Positions 21,301 through 32,436 of a stretch of DNA of 64,000 nt are shown piece after piece. The DNA lies in contig WNNJ02000857.1 of NCBI GenBank assembly GCA_012934845.2, positions 1 through 64,000 of the forward strand. Reading direction: 5' to 3'. The stretch is from Pomphorhynchus laevis. Lineage: Eukaryota > Acanthocephala > Palaeacanthocephala > Echinorhynchida > Pomphorhynchidae. The position numbers were made by a program, and so were the translations under genes. The first letter of the stretch is position 1. Each line of letters starts with the position of its first letter. The notes beneath the pieces were generated by a model. The model was not told the DNA's origin. It saw only the letters and a program-made list of their open reading frames with translations, and did not search any database.

Positions 21301-21680
21301 TTCTTATGGGCTAGAAAATGTCTCTAGAAATAACAGAAACTTAGCTCAATAAATTTTAAATATTACTATCGGATTATAGTAACCAGATACTAAATAACCA
21401 AATTTTTATCAATAATTTGATAATTGAGAACTTACTTAGAAAACAGAGCAAGATAAAAATATAGAACAAATATTATCAACATGATCCGTGCCCCCTTTTT
21501 ACTGTTTAAAGTATTAAAAAGTATTAAAAGTATTATTTTTATTTTCTGTTTAAAGTATTAATTTAAAATGCAGTTCAAAAAGCGCCTTTTGAGCTTGTGT
21601 CATCCACAAATTAAACAATTCATATATTAGTAAATTTTGTATTTGAGAGACAAGTTTAAGGGGGAAGCCAAATTTACAGA
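21301..21680 (-). promoter_or_regulatory. 5' flank of the secreted-protein gene
   Basis: No repeat family recognised. An AATATTTAAAATTTATTG stretch about 50 nt upstream of the ATG could serve as a TATA-like region, but in this composition that is weak evidence. Confidence 0.25.
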
Positions 21681-21689
21681 TTTAAGATA

Positions 21690-23795
21690 AATCAGATAAA
21701 CAGAGTCTACGTATTTTATAGTATATATAAATTAAATATAAAGATAAATAATTATAAAAATAAAAAAATAAAGTAAGATTTTATATAATTTATATAAAAT
21801 AAAAAATTTACATTTAAATTTCGAATAAAAATCTAATTTTTATAAACTGATTAATAAATAACTGACGATGTATCAGAATAAAATTAGAAGTCATCATGAA
21901 TAACTGCAATGTTATCAAGTTACGACCTTTATTTCTCGACACAACATAGAAACGAGGCGATATGCATACTAATGATGTATTATATCTGAAGAAATTTGAT
22001 TATCTAGTGGATCTTATTCTAATACAGAGTATATTATTTACTATCTAAATAAATTTCCCACTAATAAGTTTAAATTTATTTTTTATAATATTTTTTTGAT
22101 TAATAAACTTTATTATTTTCTGTTTGACTTTATTTTTATAATATCCTGGTATAAAATGCATTAAATAATTTAAATCGTTTTGAAGAAAGCCAATATTCTT
22201 ACATATCATGACAATTCTTCAAATTTCATATTCAGGAAAGTCTCTCAATCTAAGAGCATTCTTAAATATGCATCTATTAAATTATTTAAATGCTTTTAAA
22301 GAAAGCTAATATCATTGCATATTGTTGCAATTCTTAAAATTTCATTATTTAATGTATTATATTTTATATTATATGGCATGCATGAATGCTCATGCAAAAA
22401 TATGTTTCTTGTAAATTTAAATATGTCATCGTTACGATATAAATTAATAATAGTTTTGATTGATATTGATTAAATGTTCATATCTAGATATATTTCTTAA
22501 TCAACAACATTAGTTTTAGTAAAAATAAGACTACCTCGATAAATTTGTTCACTTATTAAATAAAAATTATTAAAATTGAATACACATATATCATCAATAT
22601 ATCGAAACATATACTTAATATATTTATATACTTTAGGACAAATTTTAAACAGTCATGAACAAATTCGTGTTCTATAACCTCCCATTGGATCAAATTTTAT
22701 TTGTCTAAATATAGATGTCCCTACTTTTAAATAATTTTGATTTATTAGAATATTTAAGGATTTTATTAATTCGATTTTATTTATATATTTATATTTACTT
22801 GATAGTTGAATTGTTTTAGATAGTCGTTGTTGTTATCTCTTCTTTAATATCTGCTAAATCTAGATTTGCATAAAGCGTACTAAAATCGTACGTATTTATA
22901 TTCTGAAAATTTATTCCCATTCTCTGTTCTAAAAATTCTATTGTAGAATTAATACTGAAATAGTGTTTTATACCAGTAATTAATTTCCATTTCCCCCACA
23001 ATATATAATTATAACATATAATTATAACACACATATGTATATCTTTTTCCGGATATAAGATTAATTAATTTTTCTAATGCATCTTTTATATCTGCTAAAT
23101 CTAGATTTGTATAAAGCGTACTAAAATTTTAAGTATTTATATTCTGAAAATATATTCCTTTTGTGTGCTCGAAAAATTCTTTGGTAGAATTAATACTAAA
23201 ATAGTGCTTTATACCAGTATTAATTTCAATTACCCTACAATATATTTTGAAGTGTGCTTTAATTACTTTAAGTATTTTATTCATACAAGCAGAAAGTGGT
23301 TTTAATGTACATTTAAAAGCACTACATATGAACCTAGGTTTTATTGGATTTTTATGTAATTTTGGATTCCAATATAATATAGGAATAGTTTTATTATATG
23401 ATTCAACCTTTATACCCTTTTTATCCATTATAGAACAGTGACTTGTAATAATTGTTTTTAAACTTAACTCACTACATTCATATGTTGGATTACACTTAAA
23501 TCATTAGAATCAACCTCTTTCATTAGTATATCATAATAAAGCTTTTTGTATATGAAGGCAAAGTTATTACTAGCTTTATCAATAGCTGTTATTATATAGT
23601 TATCCTTTAATTTAGTAAGTTCTTTATACATATCTTTATTAATTTTATCTTTCCTTTTGTAATTGATTGTTATTTTCATTTTATTTTTAATTTTATCAAA
23701 TATACAATCTTTCCAAATTTTAATCTTAGATGTATTTAAGTTTTCTATATTAATCAGCTTTCCAAAGTAAGCATTTAAGTCGAATTGTAAATTTT
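21690..23795 (-). mobile_element. Degraded Penelope-like element with internal rearrangements
   Basis: Minus strand. The terminal region (21690-22050) is followed by RT coding pieces in broken frames. The C-terminal part with CSCIPYNIKYN-like and RYIDD-encoding sequence is at 22300-22680, a motif A block YDFSTLYANLDL at 22816-23034, a second motif A block at about 23100-23160, then PKLHKNPIKPRFICSAF (23129-23428) and DKINKDMYKELTKLK (23464-23679). The motif A/IKHYFSINST region occurs twice, so part of the coding region is duplicated. The element ends abruptly at about 23795 where LINE sequence begins. It is older and more mutated than the 12.9-kb copy. Confidence 0.75.
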
Positions 23796-23810
23796 ATTTT
23801 TATTGGGATC

Positions 23811-25338
23811 AATCGGAGAATGCCTTTCGGCTCTAAATTTCGTGATAGCTGAAAGTCTGGGTTACGGCTTCCACTGTAACCCCGCAAATGATGCCTTCTC
23901 GTTCACACCTCAAACGCCAAGCACGCGGAAGAAGTTTTTGCTGATTCCGCAATTCCGATAAGATCAGATGAAACTGAAGTCCTTGGATCTCCAATAGGCT
24001 CAAAAGAGTTTGCAGACGAGTGGATCGTCAAAAGGATCCGAAATTGGGAGTCGCTTGTAAGCCGCTTGGCCGAGGTAGCCGCAATTGACCCACAGTGTGA
24101 TCATGCTTGTTTAACTCACTCTATTCAGCACAGGTGGGCGTTCGTTATAAGGAAATGCCAATTTGATCGTGTCCGTCTAAACCCTATGGAGAATGCAATA
24201 AGGAACACTCTGCTTCCTAAAATATGTGGAATACCACTAATATCGGATTCCCTCAGACAGGTGTTTAGTCTCCCAGTAGGAATGGGTGGATTGGGAGTCC
24301 GCGATATATCGGTGATGCACCAATTATAATACGGTTGGTCTTTATTGTTATTTCATACATTGAAATCTGTTGACTCGAGGGAAGAAGCAATGCAAGAGAC
24401 GATTAGAACGATTGTTCGTCAGAAGTCAAACTTTTGGGCGGCGATTCACGAAAGCATAAAGGCGTCTGGACAATCCATATTGCTCAACACCATCCCATTC
24501 GCCAGGGAAAAAGGTCCCTCATTGTGGTTATCTGCAAGGCCAATCGAATGTGAGGAATGTCGCCTTTCTGCTCGTGAATTTCGAGACGCGATAAATTCAA
24601 GATATGGCCTCACGTATTCAGACGTCCCGTTATCGTGTATATGTGGACAACCCAACAATGTGGCACACGCGTTGTCGTGTAAAAAAGGTGGTTTGCCAAT
24701 CACTCGCCATAATTCACTACGCGACATAATAGCAAGATATTTGAGCAGGGTTTCTTCGTGCGTAGCGGTCGAACTCGTCCTAGCTCCACTACACCCATCG
24801 CATGTATTTAATTCACCTAATACAACAAGAGATCGAGACGCCCGCTCGGATATAGTATGTACAGGTCTCTGGGGAAATTGAAATGAGCGGTCCTTCATGG
24901 ACATAGTCGTATTCAACTCCAATGCTCCTTCCTATTCCCAGAGAACCCATGCCAATGCGCAAGGTTATCACGAGATGAGAAAGAGGAATCGATACCTTGA
25001 AAGGATAGTTGATGTGGAACGAGGGAGTTTCTTCCTACTAACTTTTTCGACGAGTGATAGAGCAGGAATTACGGCAAAATTCGTCATAAGGACAATTGCG
25101 GAAAGAACTGCGGATAAAACGGACAGGAAATATAATATCATTGTGTCGGAAATTCGCAGATCAATTAGCGTTGCCTTGGCCAGGGCATAATCTCGTTGTC
25201 TAAGGGATCCGCGCTACCATGTTCCCGATTCCTATCAGTTCACCAGCACCCGTCAAATCTACACCCCTACGCAAATATTATCATCGCAGAATCCTTCTTC
25301 GCGCCAAGACTCTGGACTCGAGGGCCACTCTTTCATTA
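23811..25338 (+). pseudogene. LINE fragment with a restriction-like endonuclease-type C-terminus
   Basis: Higher-GC block with abrupt borders. Segments in order: an RT-thumb-like stretch reading VLGSPIGSKEFADEWIVKRI; QHRWAFVIRKCQF; SLPVGMGGLGVRDIS (24066-24329); then 24345-24881 with ISCICGQ-type C-x-C, AHALSCKKGG and ITRHNSLRDI; ARSDIVCTGLW; and from 24897 MDIVVFNSNAP..GYHEMRKRNRY..RGSFFLLTFST. The C-x-C..H..C, RHN and D..(12)..D arrangement resembles the PD-(D/E)xK endonuclease of R2/NeSL-type LINEs. At least three frame breaks. The 5' end is missing. Clade assignment is tentative. Confidence 0.55.
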
Positions 25339-25505
25339 AAGAAACATAATGCAATTGCAAAAGTCTAAATTTTGATAAAATAAGTGAACATATATGTATA
25401 TGTAATTAATTAAAAATGTTGAATTAAGGAAAATTATAGCAAACGGGTATAAATATAGATTAAATAATAATGATAAAGATAATATTTACAAAAAAATCAA
25501 ATTCT
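25339..25505 (+). mobile_element. Penelope-like N-terminal scrap
   Basis: AAAGAAACATAATGCAATTG CAAAAGTC.. and ACGGGTATAAATATAGATTA match the 5' coding region at 16390-16560, starting exactly where the LINE fragment stops. The LINE piece may thus have landed in or recombined with an older Penelope-like copy. Confidence 0.55.
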
Positions 25506-25739
25506 TAAATTTTTAAATTGGTTGTTCGATTAATACCGAAAGCTTCCATACATTTAAAATTTTTTTATTCGTTTTGGAAATTGGAATACTACTTTCGCTT
25601 AAATTATTTTCTAATAATAGAATTATTAGAAATTTTGTATCAATTGAATTTATAATTAATTATTAATTCATAATAAATTAATTTAATCTTTAATTTATTA
25701 TTTAAAAAAAAATTTAAAATAAGGTATAAACTGTCGTCG

Positions 25740-26000
25740 CCATTAGGACGAATTTTTTAATCATAATAAAGAATTGAAAGCAATATGTAACATGGATATT
25801 ATCAACATTATAGAAGCATAATGCAATTGCAAAAGTTTTAATTTTGATATAATAAGTGAACATATATGTACTCTTAATCTAGAATTAATTGAAATTGATG
25901 AATTAAGAAAAATAAAATTTACAATTCGTTATATAATTACTTAAATTTCTAAAATTCTAAAAATGATTTAAATTTCAAGAATTTTAAAAATATAATTTAA
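25740..26000 (+). mobile_element. Second Penelope-like N-terminal scrap
   Basis: TTAGGACGAATTTTTTAATC, GCAATATGTAACATGGATAT and GTGAACATATATGTACTCTT match 16324-16470 with many differences. A still poorer match continues at 26140-26235 (TAGAATTAATTTAAAATAAC, AAAATTCGAAGGTAAAATTG). Confidence 0.5.
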
Positions 26001-26236
26001 CTACAAATTGCTTAGGTAATTTTATGAAGATGTTAACAGAAGTTAGCGAAATATCAAAAATAATTTCTTCTTTTCTTTAATCCAGCTCCAATAATTATTT
26101 ATCAATCATGGATCAGTATCAACTATTTAAAACAAACCGTTTAATTTTGATAGATTAAATAAATATAAATGTATTATATGTATTGTACATGAATTATGAA
26201 AATAATCTAGAATTAATTTAAAATAACTAAAATTCG

Positions 26237-26349
26237 AAGGTAAAATTGCTGCAAGCTATTGATGCAAGCTATTTGTTGCAAGCTATTTGTGGAAGCTATT
26301 TGTTGCAAGCTATTTGCTGCAAGCTATTGATGAAAGCTATTTGTTGCAA
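26237..26349 (+). repeat. 15-bp minisatellite, left part
   Basis: About seven units of GCAAGCTATTTGTTG with small variants (GATG, GTGG, CTGC). It is interrupted by the LINE at 26350-30196 and resumes at 30197-30248 with the same unit. Confidence 0.75.
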
Positions 26350-26366
26350 AATAGTTTTGCAGCAAA

Positions 26367-27572
26367 ATGAGTAAATTTAGCATGTCGGAGCGTTCAAAGA
26401 ACTCAATGAAAACTAATTTTCCTGCCAATGCAATAAACGAGGTAAGTGGAGATTTAGGTTCTCTTGAATATATTCCGGAGGGTGAACTTCCCCCGGTACC
26501 AAAATTATCCAACCTGGTGATTATCAGACTTTTGGTGCCTCTGGAAAGGCAGAACATGTTCAATGTTTTTATAAGAGGCTTTGCTCATCGATTTAAAAAA
26601 AGGATATTGTTCAATGCGATTAAATATTATGAATCTGAGATTAAAATATCATTCTGCACTCCTGATCTCGCAATGTCGTACGTAGACTACTTTAAAAAAG
26701 AGCATTCGGAACAAGGCATAATTGCTTCCAAACCAATCCTGGCAACAATAAAGATAAATAATATGCCCACATACATTTCAGAAGAAGATATATCAGCCCT
26801 AGAAACTGATTACAAAATCTCTAACGTGCGCTTTATAAAAGGGATTAAAGGCTTCCCCATTCCCGTTGCGTTCTGCAATGCCCCGGTTGATGAAGCTCAA
26901 AAACTATCGATTTCAACATGCAATCCTTTTATGGGGTATAATTTGAGATTTTCAATAATCGAAACCGACTCACTAACGTACCCTCACTGCAACAATTGTC
27001 ATCAGTGGGGGCATTGGTCCACTGGATGTTCTTTACCACATAAGTGCGGCGTGTGTGGTACAACTGCTATACATCCTGAGAAGTGCGAAAGTAAGCCATT
27101 TTGCGCAAACTGCGGTGGTGAGCACCCCGCATGGTCAAAAAAATGTAAAATTTTTAAGGCGTACCAAAAGAGACACAGGGGTGTAACAGCAAAACCGACT
27201 AGCTTCGTGGAAGCTGTATCGTCTAACAAGAATGACGACAGGATGCCGGACACAGAAATTCTTAAACTTATTGAAATGCAGCATCAGGCATCAATGATTC
27301 AACTTGAAAAATTGGTCCAAAAATTGGTGGGTCAATTAGCGGAATCCTTCCGTTCTCCTCCTTCTGGGAAGACCAACAATATTAAGAAGCCACCAAAATC
27401 TAAGAAACGGAACGGGTCAGCGCTAAGCATAGCCGCTCTGAAGCTTGCTCGGAAGGATTCGATTTGGGCTCTGGCTAACGAGGGAAATGAAGATATCGCC
27501 CGTGGGCAAGCGACTCCATTTGTCGTGACGGGAAGCGGTAAAGGCGACTTTTCCGACTCTAGTTGCGACTAG
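26367..27572 (+). CDS. LINE ORF1: gag-like nucleic-acid-binding protein (401 codons)
   Basis: RNA-binding ORF1 protein of Jockey/I-type LINEs, thought to package element RNA. The N-terminal 60 residues are disordered and a central RRM-like part follows. Three zinc knuckles lie at residues about 208-260: CNNCHQWGHWSTGC, CGVCGTTAIHPEKC and CANCGGEHPAWSKKC. The C-terminus is basic (PPKSKKRNG). An upstream in-frame TAG five codons before the ATG fixes the start. It ends 34 nt before ORF2, so translation of ORF2 probably depends on reinitiation. It appears fully open. Confidence 0.88.
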   Translation: MSKFSMSERSKNSMKTNFPANAINEVSGDLGSLEYIPEGELPPVPKLSNLVIIRLLVPLERQNMFNVFIRGFAHRFKKRILFNAIKYYESEIKISFCTPDLAMSYVDYFKKEHSEQGIIASKPILATIKINNMPTYISEEDISALETDYKISNVRFIKGIKGFPIPVAFCNAPVDEAQKLSISTCNPFMGYNLRFSIIETDSLTYPHCNNCHQWGHWSTGCSLPHKCGVCGTTAIHPEKCESKPFCANCGGEHPAWSKKCKIFKAYQKRHRGVTAKPTSFVEAVSSNKNDDRMPDTEILKLIEMQHQASMIQLEKLVQKLVGQLAESFRSPPSGKTNNIKKPPKSKKRNGSALSIAALKLARKDSIWALANEGNEDIARGQATPFVVTGSGKGDFSDSSCD

Positions 27573-27606
27573 GTGGAGGGCGTCCCACTTCGGTAACACT
27601 TACGCA

Positions 27607-30065
27607 ATGGGAAGTAATCAAGGACCTTTTTCACTGAATATCCTTCAGTGGAATTCGGGAGGTGCTTCCGCCCTTAGCCTTCTATCTGGTAGAGATGCAG
27701 ATGTTATAGTCCTTCAGGAGACGCGGTCTATCCGTCTCCCCCAGGATATTACTCGATTTATCCCTAAGCACATATACACCCACTTTACTCCTTACATAAC
27801 CCCCCTCACTCCTCTTCATCACAAGGTCTTTTAACCCTAGTAAAAAGCTCCTTAAGATCATCCCTCCTATTAAACTACTCTTGTCCAGCCCTATCTTGTT
27901 TAGCTATATCACTTTGTAAGAACGGTAAGCGTATAAGCATAGCCAATGTCTATATTCGGCCAGGAGAAATTCACAAAAACCGTGACCTCCTGGATCAAAT
28001 ATTGGGGAGCGGTTATGACATGTTACTTGGTGACTTCAACGACAGAACTGGTCGTTGGATTAATGCAGCACTCCGCAGAGCAAGGATCGACTATCTTATT
28101 CATAAACCACCTTCCCCCACCTTTCATTGCTCTACAACAAATTCTCTCCTCGACATATTACTGCTACATAAGATGTGGTTGTTGAAACCCATTTGCACCG
28201 AGCAGTCGCGTCAACAACAGACCACCTCTCATGACCTAATTCGCTGGCGGCTAGAGGACGATACGTTGCTTAGAAGAAGGTTTCACTTTGATCCTATTAG
28301 AGTGGCCTTCTTTCAGGCAGCTATCCAACTCTTCCCCAGAATTGGAATTGAGAGTTTGACCGAATTTAATTCCTACCTCTCATCGCAAGCTACCGCGATC
28401 CTTTCGACTACCTATAAAGGTCGAATATACAATCCTACTCCAACAAAGCTCAAGGTCCTAGCTAAAATGTTGCACCTTCCCAATCTCTCTGTTTCCGCCA
28501 GACATATCCTCTCGAATGAATATTGGAGCTCTAGATATAGGCTCCAGCTGAGCAGGGATAGGGCAAGCATTGCTCACCAAAACCCTTCTCAGGCTTCCTT
28601 CTGGAAGATATTCAAGAAAGAGAAATTTGTTTGCTGGAAGGATAGAGCCTTGGTTTGGATTGGTAGCATAGGCCTTGACAAAGTTTTAGAGGAGTCACTT
28701 TCCTTACACAATTATGGAGCCACTCATTCTCCCCAACCAATCCCGCCTTGGTGTGACTTCAGGAGTAGGGACTTGTCTGTTACAGATATCCTTAACTCCT
28801 GGGGACCACTCCCGGGCACCTCCAAATCCCACGCGCCACTCACCACTCGTGTCTGTCAGCTTTTGACATACAGTCAGAGAAAGGAGGTCGCTATCACAAT
28901 GCTATTAGCCTCCCCGTCTGACATAGCGGAAATCAACATCAGCCGTCGAGTTTTTTTACCTAAAAAGAGATTAATCACTTGTCCTAAAGATCTGCGGCCC
29001 ATCTCGATTCAAAACGCCCTCATATCCATCTACGAGAAAGCGCTTGCGCGTAGAATCCGCGTTCATTTATGTAGGCGTAATTTGATCCCACCGAGTTTTC
29101 ATGGGTTTGTCAAAGGGCGCTCGGTCCATTCAGCAATTGGTGAAGTGCATCAGTTTTGTCAGGATAATAGTCATCAGCTTGCTGTGGCTGTTTTTCTTGA
29201 TTTTTCAGCTGCATTTGACCGGATCTCCATTCCCTTCGTTATCTCCTCTCTCAGGTCCCTCGGGTTGCCTGCGAGAATTGTTAACAGGGTGGAGATATTG
29301 TTGTACACCAAGCGGTTCTACTATGAAGACGACCCTGATGCGCGTCAGTTCTACCCTATTACAGGTGTACCTCAAGGATCCCCACTTTCTCCTATCTTAT
29401 ATCTTGCTGCATCCATTGTATTATTCAAGAATTTTAAACGTGATCAACATCTAGTGGTATATGCTGATGATACCACAGCCTTGTTCTCTGGACGCAGGTG
29501 CAAAGATGTAATCTCTGACATCAGCCGTTTCTTTTTAAGATTAAAAGATCAGTTGCCCCCATCCAATCTTATTTTAAACTCCTCTAAATCACAGGTGGTT
29601 GTCTTTAATGGCGTTCCTGCCACCAAAAAGAAACTTAAGAGACTAGCACTCTCTACACTCTCCTCCATTTTGCAGCATCAACCACTCCCCATCTTCACGA
29701 GTCGAGTAAAATATCTGGGGTTCACCGTTACGGTGAATTGGTCGGCGAAAGCTGACCTGGATAGACTTAAACGTATCCTGAAGAAAGCTAGGTGGGCTCT
29801 GAAACGGGCCCAGCATCTGTCATTGAATGGGATAACCCAAGTGCGCCTCTGGGGTACTTGGGCTATCTCGGGATTAGTCTTCTTCTCACGAGGACGTCCC
29901 CCAGAACAAAGACTAAGGTTTCTCAAGCTCCTCATCTCGAGATTACCAACCATAGTCCGCCTTGACTGGACTCTTAGGTGTGTGAGAGACCCCGAATGGT
30001 TCAGTCAGAGGACGGCGCGCTGGTGCGGCCGAGGGGCTCAGATCCCTCTGGACCTGAGGCCGTGA
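27607..30065 (+). CDS. LINE ORF2: APE endonuclease and reverse transcriptase, one frame break
   Basis: Starts MGSNQGPFSLNILQWNSGG. The endonuclease motifs are ILQWN, VLQETRS, IANVYIRPG, LGDFNDRTGRW and a late SHDL. The first frame (27607-27834) ends in a stop, and the rest is read from a frame open from about 27800 to 30065; a C6 run near 27800 is a likely slip site. RT motifs are CPKDLRPISIQNALIS, FLDFSAAFDRIS, GVPQGSPLSPILYLA and VVYADDTTALF, so the catalytic Asp residues are present. The C-terminus is RCVRDPEWFSQRTARWCG. No RNase H is evident, as in Jockey. As it stands the ORF does not make the full protein. Confidence 0.85.
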
Positions 30066-30196
30066 ATATAAGTTGAAGATTCCAAAATACACGTCGTGAA
30101 CAGTTTCTATTTTAAGTTGTCTTTTGCATGTTTTTGTTTCTTAAGTTTTTATCAGTTATATAGTTATTAATAAAACCCTTACTTACTTACTTACTT

Positions 30197-30248
30197 ATTT
30201 GTTGCAAGCTATTTGTTGCAAGCTATTTGTTGCAAGCTATTTGCTGCG
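30197..30248 (+). repeat. 15-bp minisatellite, right part
   Basis: Three and a half units of TTTGTTGCAAGCTAT directly after the LINE tail, in register with the left part. The LINE therefore split one array. Confidence 0.75.
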
Positions 30249-30599
30249 AGCCAATATTTTTTTTGCCAACATATACATACAATATAAGTATATGATAACA
30301 TATGATGGAATGCTTAGTTAATTACAATTTAACTAAAAATCTCAGTTGAAGACGAAATTACGTCACTTATAAAGACATCCACGATCATTTTGCATATGGC
30401 GGTTACATGATTATCCCATGGCAAATCCTTATGTTATTCACCATGAATGTAAGAACTCGAATTCTATATTTATAGCATAATTTTTGTTATCAACATTGAC
30501 ATAGTCGATACGCATATTTATACTGCTTAAAATAAGCCAAAAGATTTTTTATTTGCTTGGGAGAACCAAACCTAGAAGACCCAACAAGAATTTTAAAAA

Positions 30600-31026
30600 C
30601 GTGATTTAAATAGAAATCGCTTAATTTTGATAAATTAAATAAACACATGTATTATATGTTTTGTATTAAATGTTTAATGAAATAAACCTAGAATTAATTA
30701 AAAATAACTAAAATTCGAAGGTAAAATCGCTGCAAGCTGAACTTCATCATATTTCTAAAATTCGTTATATAATAACTTAGATGCTTACTTTAGTAAGCAG
30801 ATCAATAGTAAAAGCTTAAATACATCAAAGATACACATTTGGAAAACTTATAAATGTTAGATGAAATTAGAGAGAGAAAACAAAAATAACAAACAATTAT
30901 AAAAGGAAAGATAAAATTAATAAAGATATGTATACAGAACTTACTAAATTAAAGGATAACTATATAATAACAACTATTGATAAAGCTAGTAATAACTTTG
31001 TCTTCATATGCAAAAAGCTTTATGAT
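30600..31026 (+). mobile_element. Penelope-like coding scraps
   Basis: The last 150 bp (from AACAATTATAAAAGGAAAGA to CTTCATATGCAAAAAGCTTT) are nearly identical to 16683-16814, encoding NYKRKDKINKDMYTELTKLK and TIDKASNNFVFICKK. The upstream part is a more degraded match including GCTGAACTTCATCAT. No terminal region is attached. Confidence 0.65.
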
Positions 31027-31635
31027 TTGTGATTTATTTGGATATATCATCAGTAAAATAATTCAATTTCCACAATGCATTATCTTGTTTTGTTTTTCTA
31101 CAGATAGATTGAGGCATGCATTGAGAATGCTTGCTGCAATCTTAGTAAATTCACGTTAGTTTTTTATTCTTTTGTAGCGCAATTCATTTGCATATAGGCA
31201 ATGTGGCACGTCTGGGAATTCTCATCTGCAGCATTTTTAATTATTTTGTTACATTGTTATGTGCCATATTTTCACACACTCTTGTTGCCAAATGTTTGTC
31301 AAAGGTTTTTGCAAAACAATTTGCATCAATGGTGGATTATTCTGTTTAATCATAAATTCCGCAATATACTGGCTATAATATATTGATGTAATTCACTTAT
31401 ACACTGGGACGAATAACTCTTTGATGGAGTAAACTAGGTTTAAATTGATTGAATATCTCCAAACCTTATATTTGAGCATTCAATCAAAACGCTAATAATT
31501 GACAAGTATCGGTAATTAAAATATTTAGTTGTAAACGATTTTATCTTTATATAAGAAAAAATTAATATTAAAATCAAAAATTTAAATAATTAATGATATA
31601 TATTATTACATAATTAATATTATTAATATAATTAT
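31027..31635. other. Intergenic, nothing certain
   Basis: A TTTTTCTACAG acceptor-like site near 31101 is followed by a short stretch and TTAG|TAAATT, but no frame that I trust. The remainder is A/T-rich. Confidence 0.3.
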
Positions 31636-31639
31636 AATA

Positions 31640-31870
31640 AGATATAGTTTTAATTTATTACATGTGTTTGGGGTGCGGATCAGAAAATAACCCATGATCA
31701 TCTTTCCTCCTGTAAAAGAGTGGCATGTCCATCATAATACAAAACGAGATTTACAACATAGTAGTCCATATGTTGACAGTTGTATGCAACGGAGTGGGAC
31801 TTTACCTCAGCTGAAACCAGTTCCCGAATAAATATATACACTACGAGAAAAGCAGGCGCGTTCATGTTAT
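31640..31870 (+). pseudogene. Possible LINE endonuclease relic
   Basis: A conceptual frame reads CVWGADQKITHDHLSSCKRV, close to the C-x(2)-G..H..LSCK pattern of the 23.8-kb element, and is followed by NGVGLYLS-like coding sequence. It is short and broken, so I treat it as a likely but unproven relic of the same type of LINE. Confidence 0.35.
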
Positions 31871-32103
31871 ATTACGTTGTGGCCTGTTTATTGGTAATAA
31901 GAAGTGAACGTTTTCTGACGTTTATCTTCAAGAGTAATATTCCGTCATATCATTTAAAATTCGTGTCATCTGGCTTGAAGTACAACAAGGCACGGAACGT
32001 AACATATACGAAGAACGTATAAATGAGATGGACCATAGTATGTTTCGCCCTATCTTTGTACTTGATTGTCTTATTTATCTTTACTACTAATAAAACCATA
32101 TAT

Positions 32104-32436
32104 TTGTACTTGATTGCATCTGTGAGCTGAAATTTATCTGATTGTGGCACGATATTATCCTCACAGGTATTGATCCTATTTTTGATACAGCAGGACGCTA
32201 CTAATCAGTCTGGGTGGGTCTCATCAGCTGCTGACCAAGACTTACATTTCACGTTTTGACCCTTATTATCTGCTTTCTCCGTAGACTGATGCTGATCGGA
32301 ATTTGAACTCAGGACGTCTGTATCACGATTTAACGCAACATTCACTAAGCTGGCCGCTCCAGTGGTGTAGATATACATTTCTGTATATTACTTTAACGAT
32401 CTATTAGGTTTCTAATAGATTGTTAGAATACGTTCC
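32104..32436 (-). mobile_element. SINE-like family B, minus-strand copy
   Basis: Reverse complement of the copy at 32421-32707, extended at its tail by TTGTACTTGATTGCATCTGT, which is also present in the 35.0-kb copy. It includes the tRNA-like A and B boxes and the ribozyme region. The ribozyme core reads CAAAAC instead of CGAAAC (32257-32262 region), so this copy's core is damaged. With its partner it forms a palindrome whose arms (32130-32394 and 32443-32707) align base for base around centre 32418.5. Confidence 0.75.

Larger units (their letters stand above)
26350..30196 (+). mobile_element. Near-complete Jockey-like LINE inserted in the minisatellite
   Basis: A non-LTR retrotransposon with two ORFs (26367-27572 and 27607-30065), a 3' UTR of about 110 bp and a tail of five CTTA/TTAC units. 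TATTTGTTGCAA occurs immediately before (26338-26349) and after (30196-30207) the element and may be the target duplication, though the repeat at the site makes this ambiguous. The 5' UTR is only 17 nt, so the element is either slightly 5'-truncated or has an unusual leader. ORF1 is intact and ORF2 has one frame break in its endonuclease, which points to recent insertion. GC content is well above the surroundings. Confidence 0.88.

Noticed and set aside
24446-24922. A 158-codon minus-strand open frame
   Set aside because: It is the antisense of the LINE coding frames at 24345-24881 and has no family resemblance of its own.
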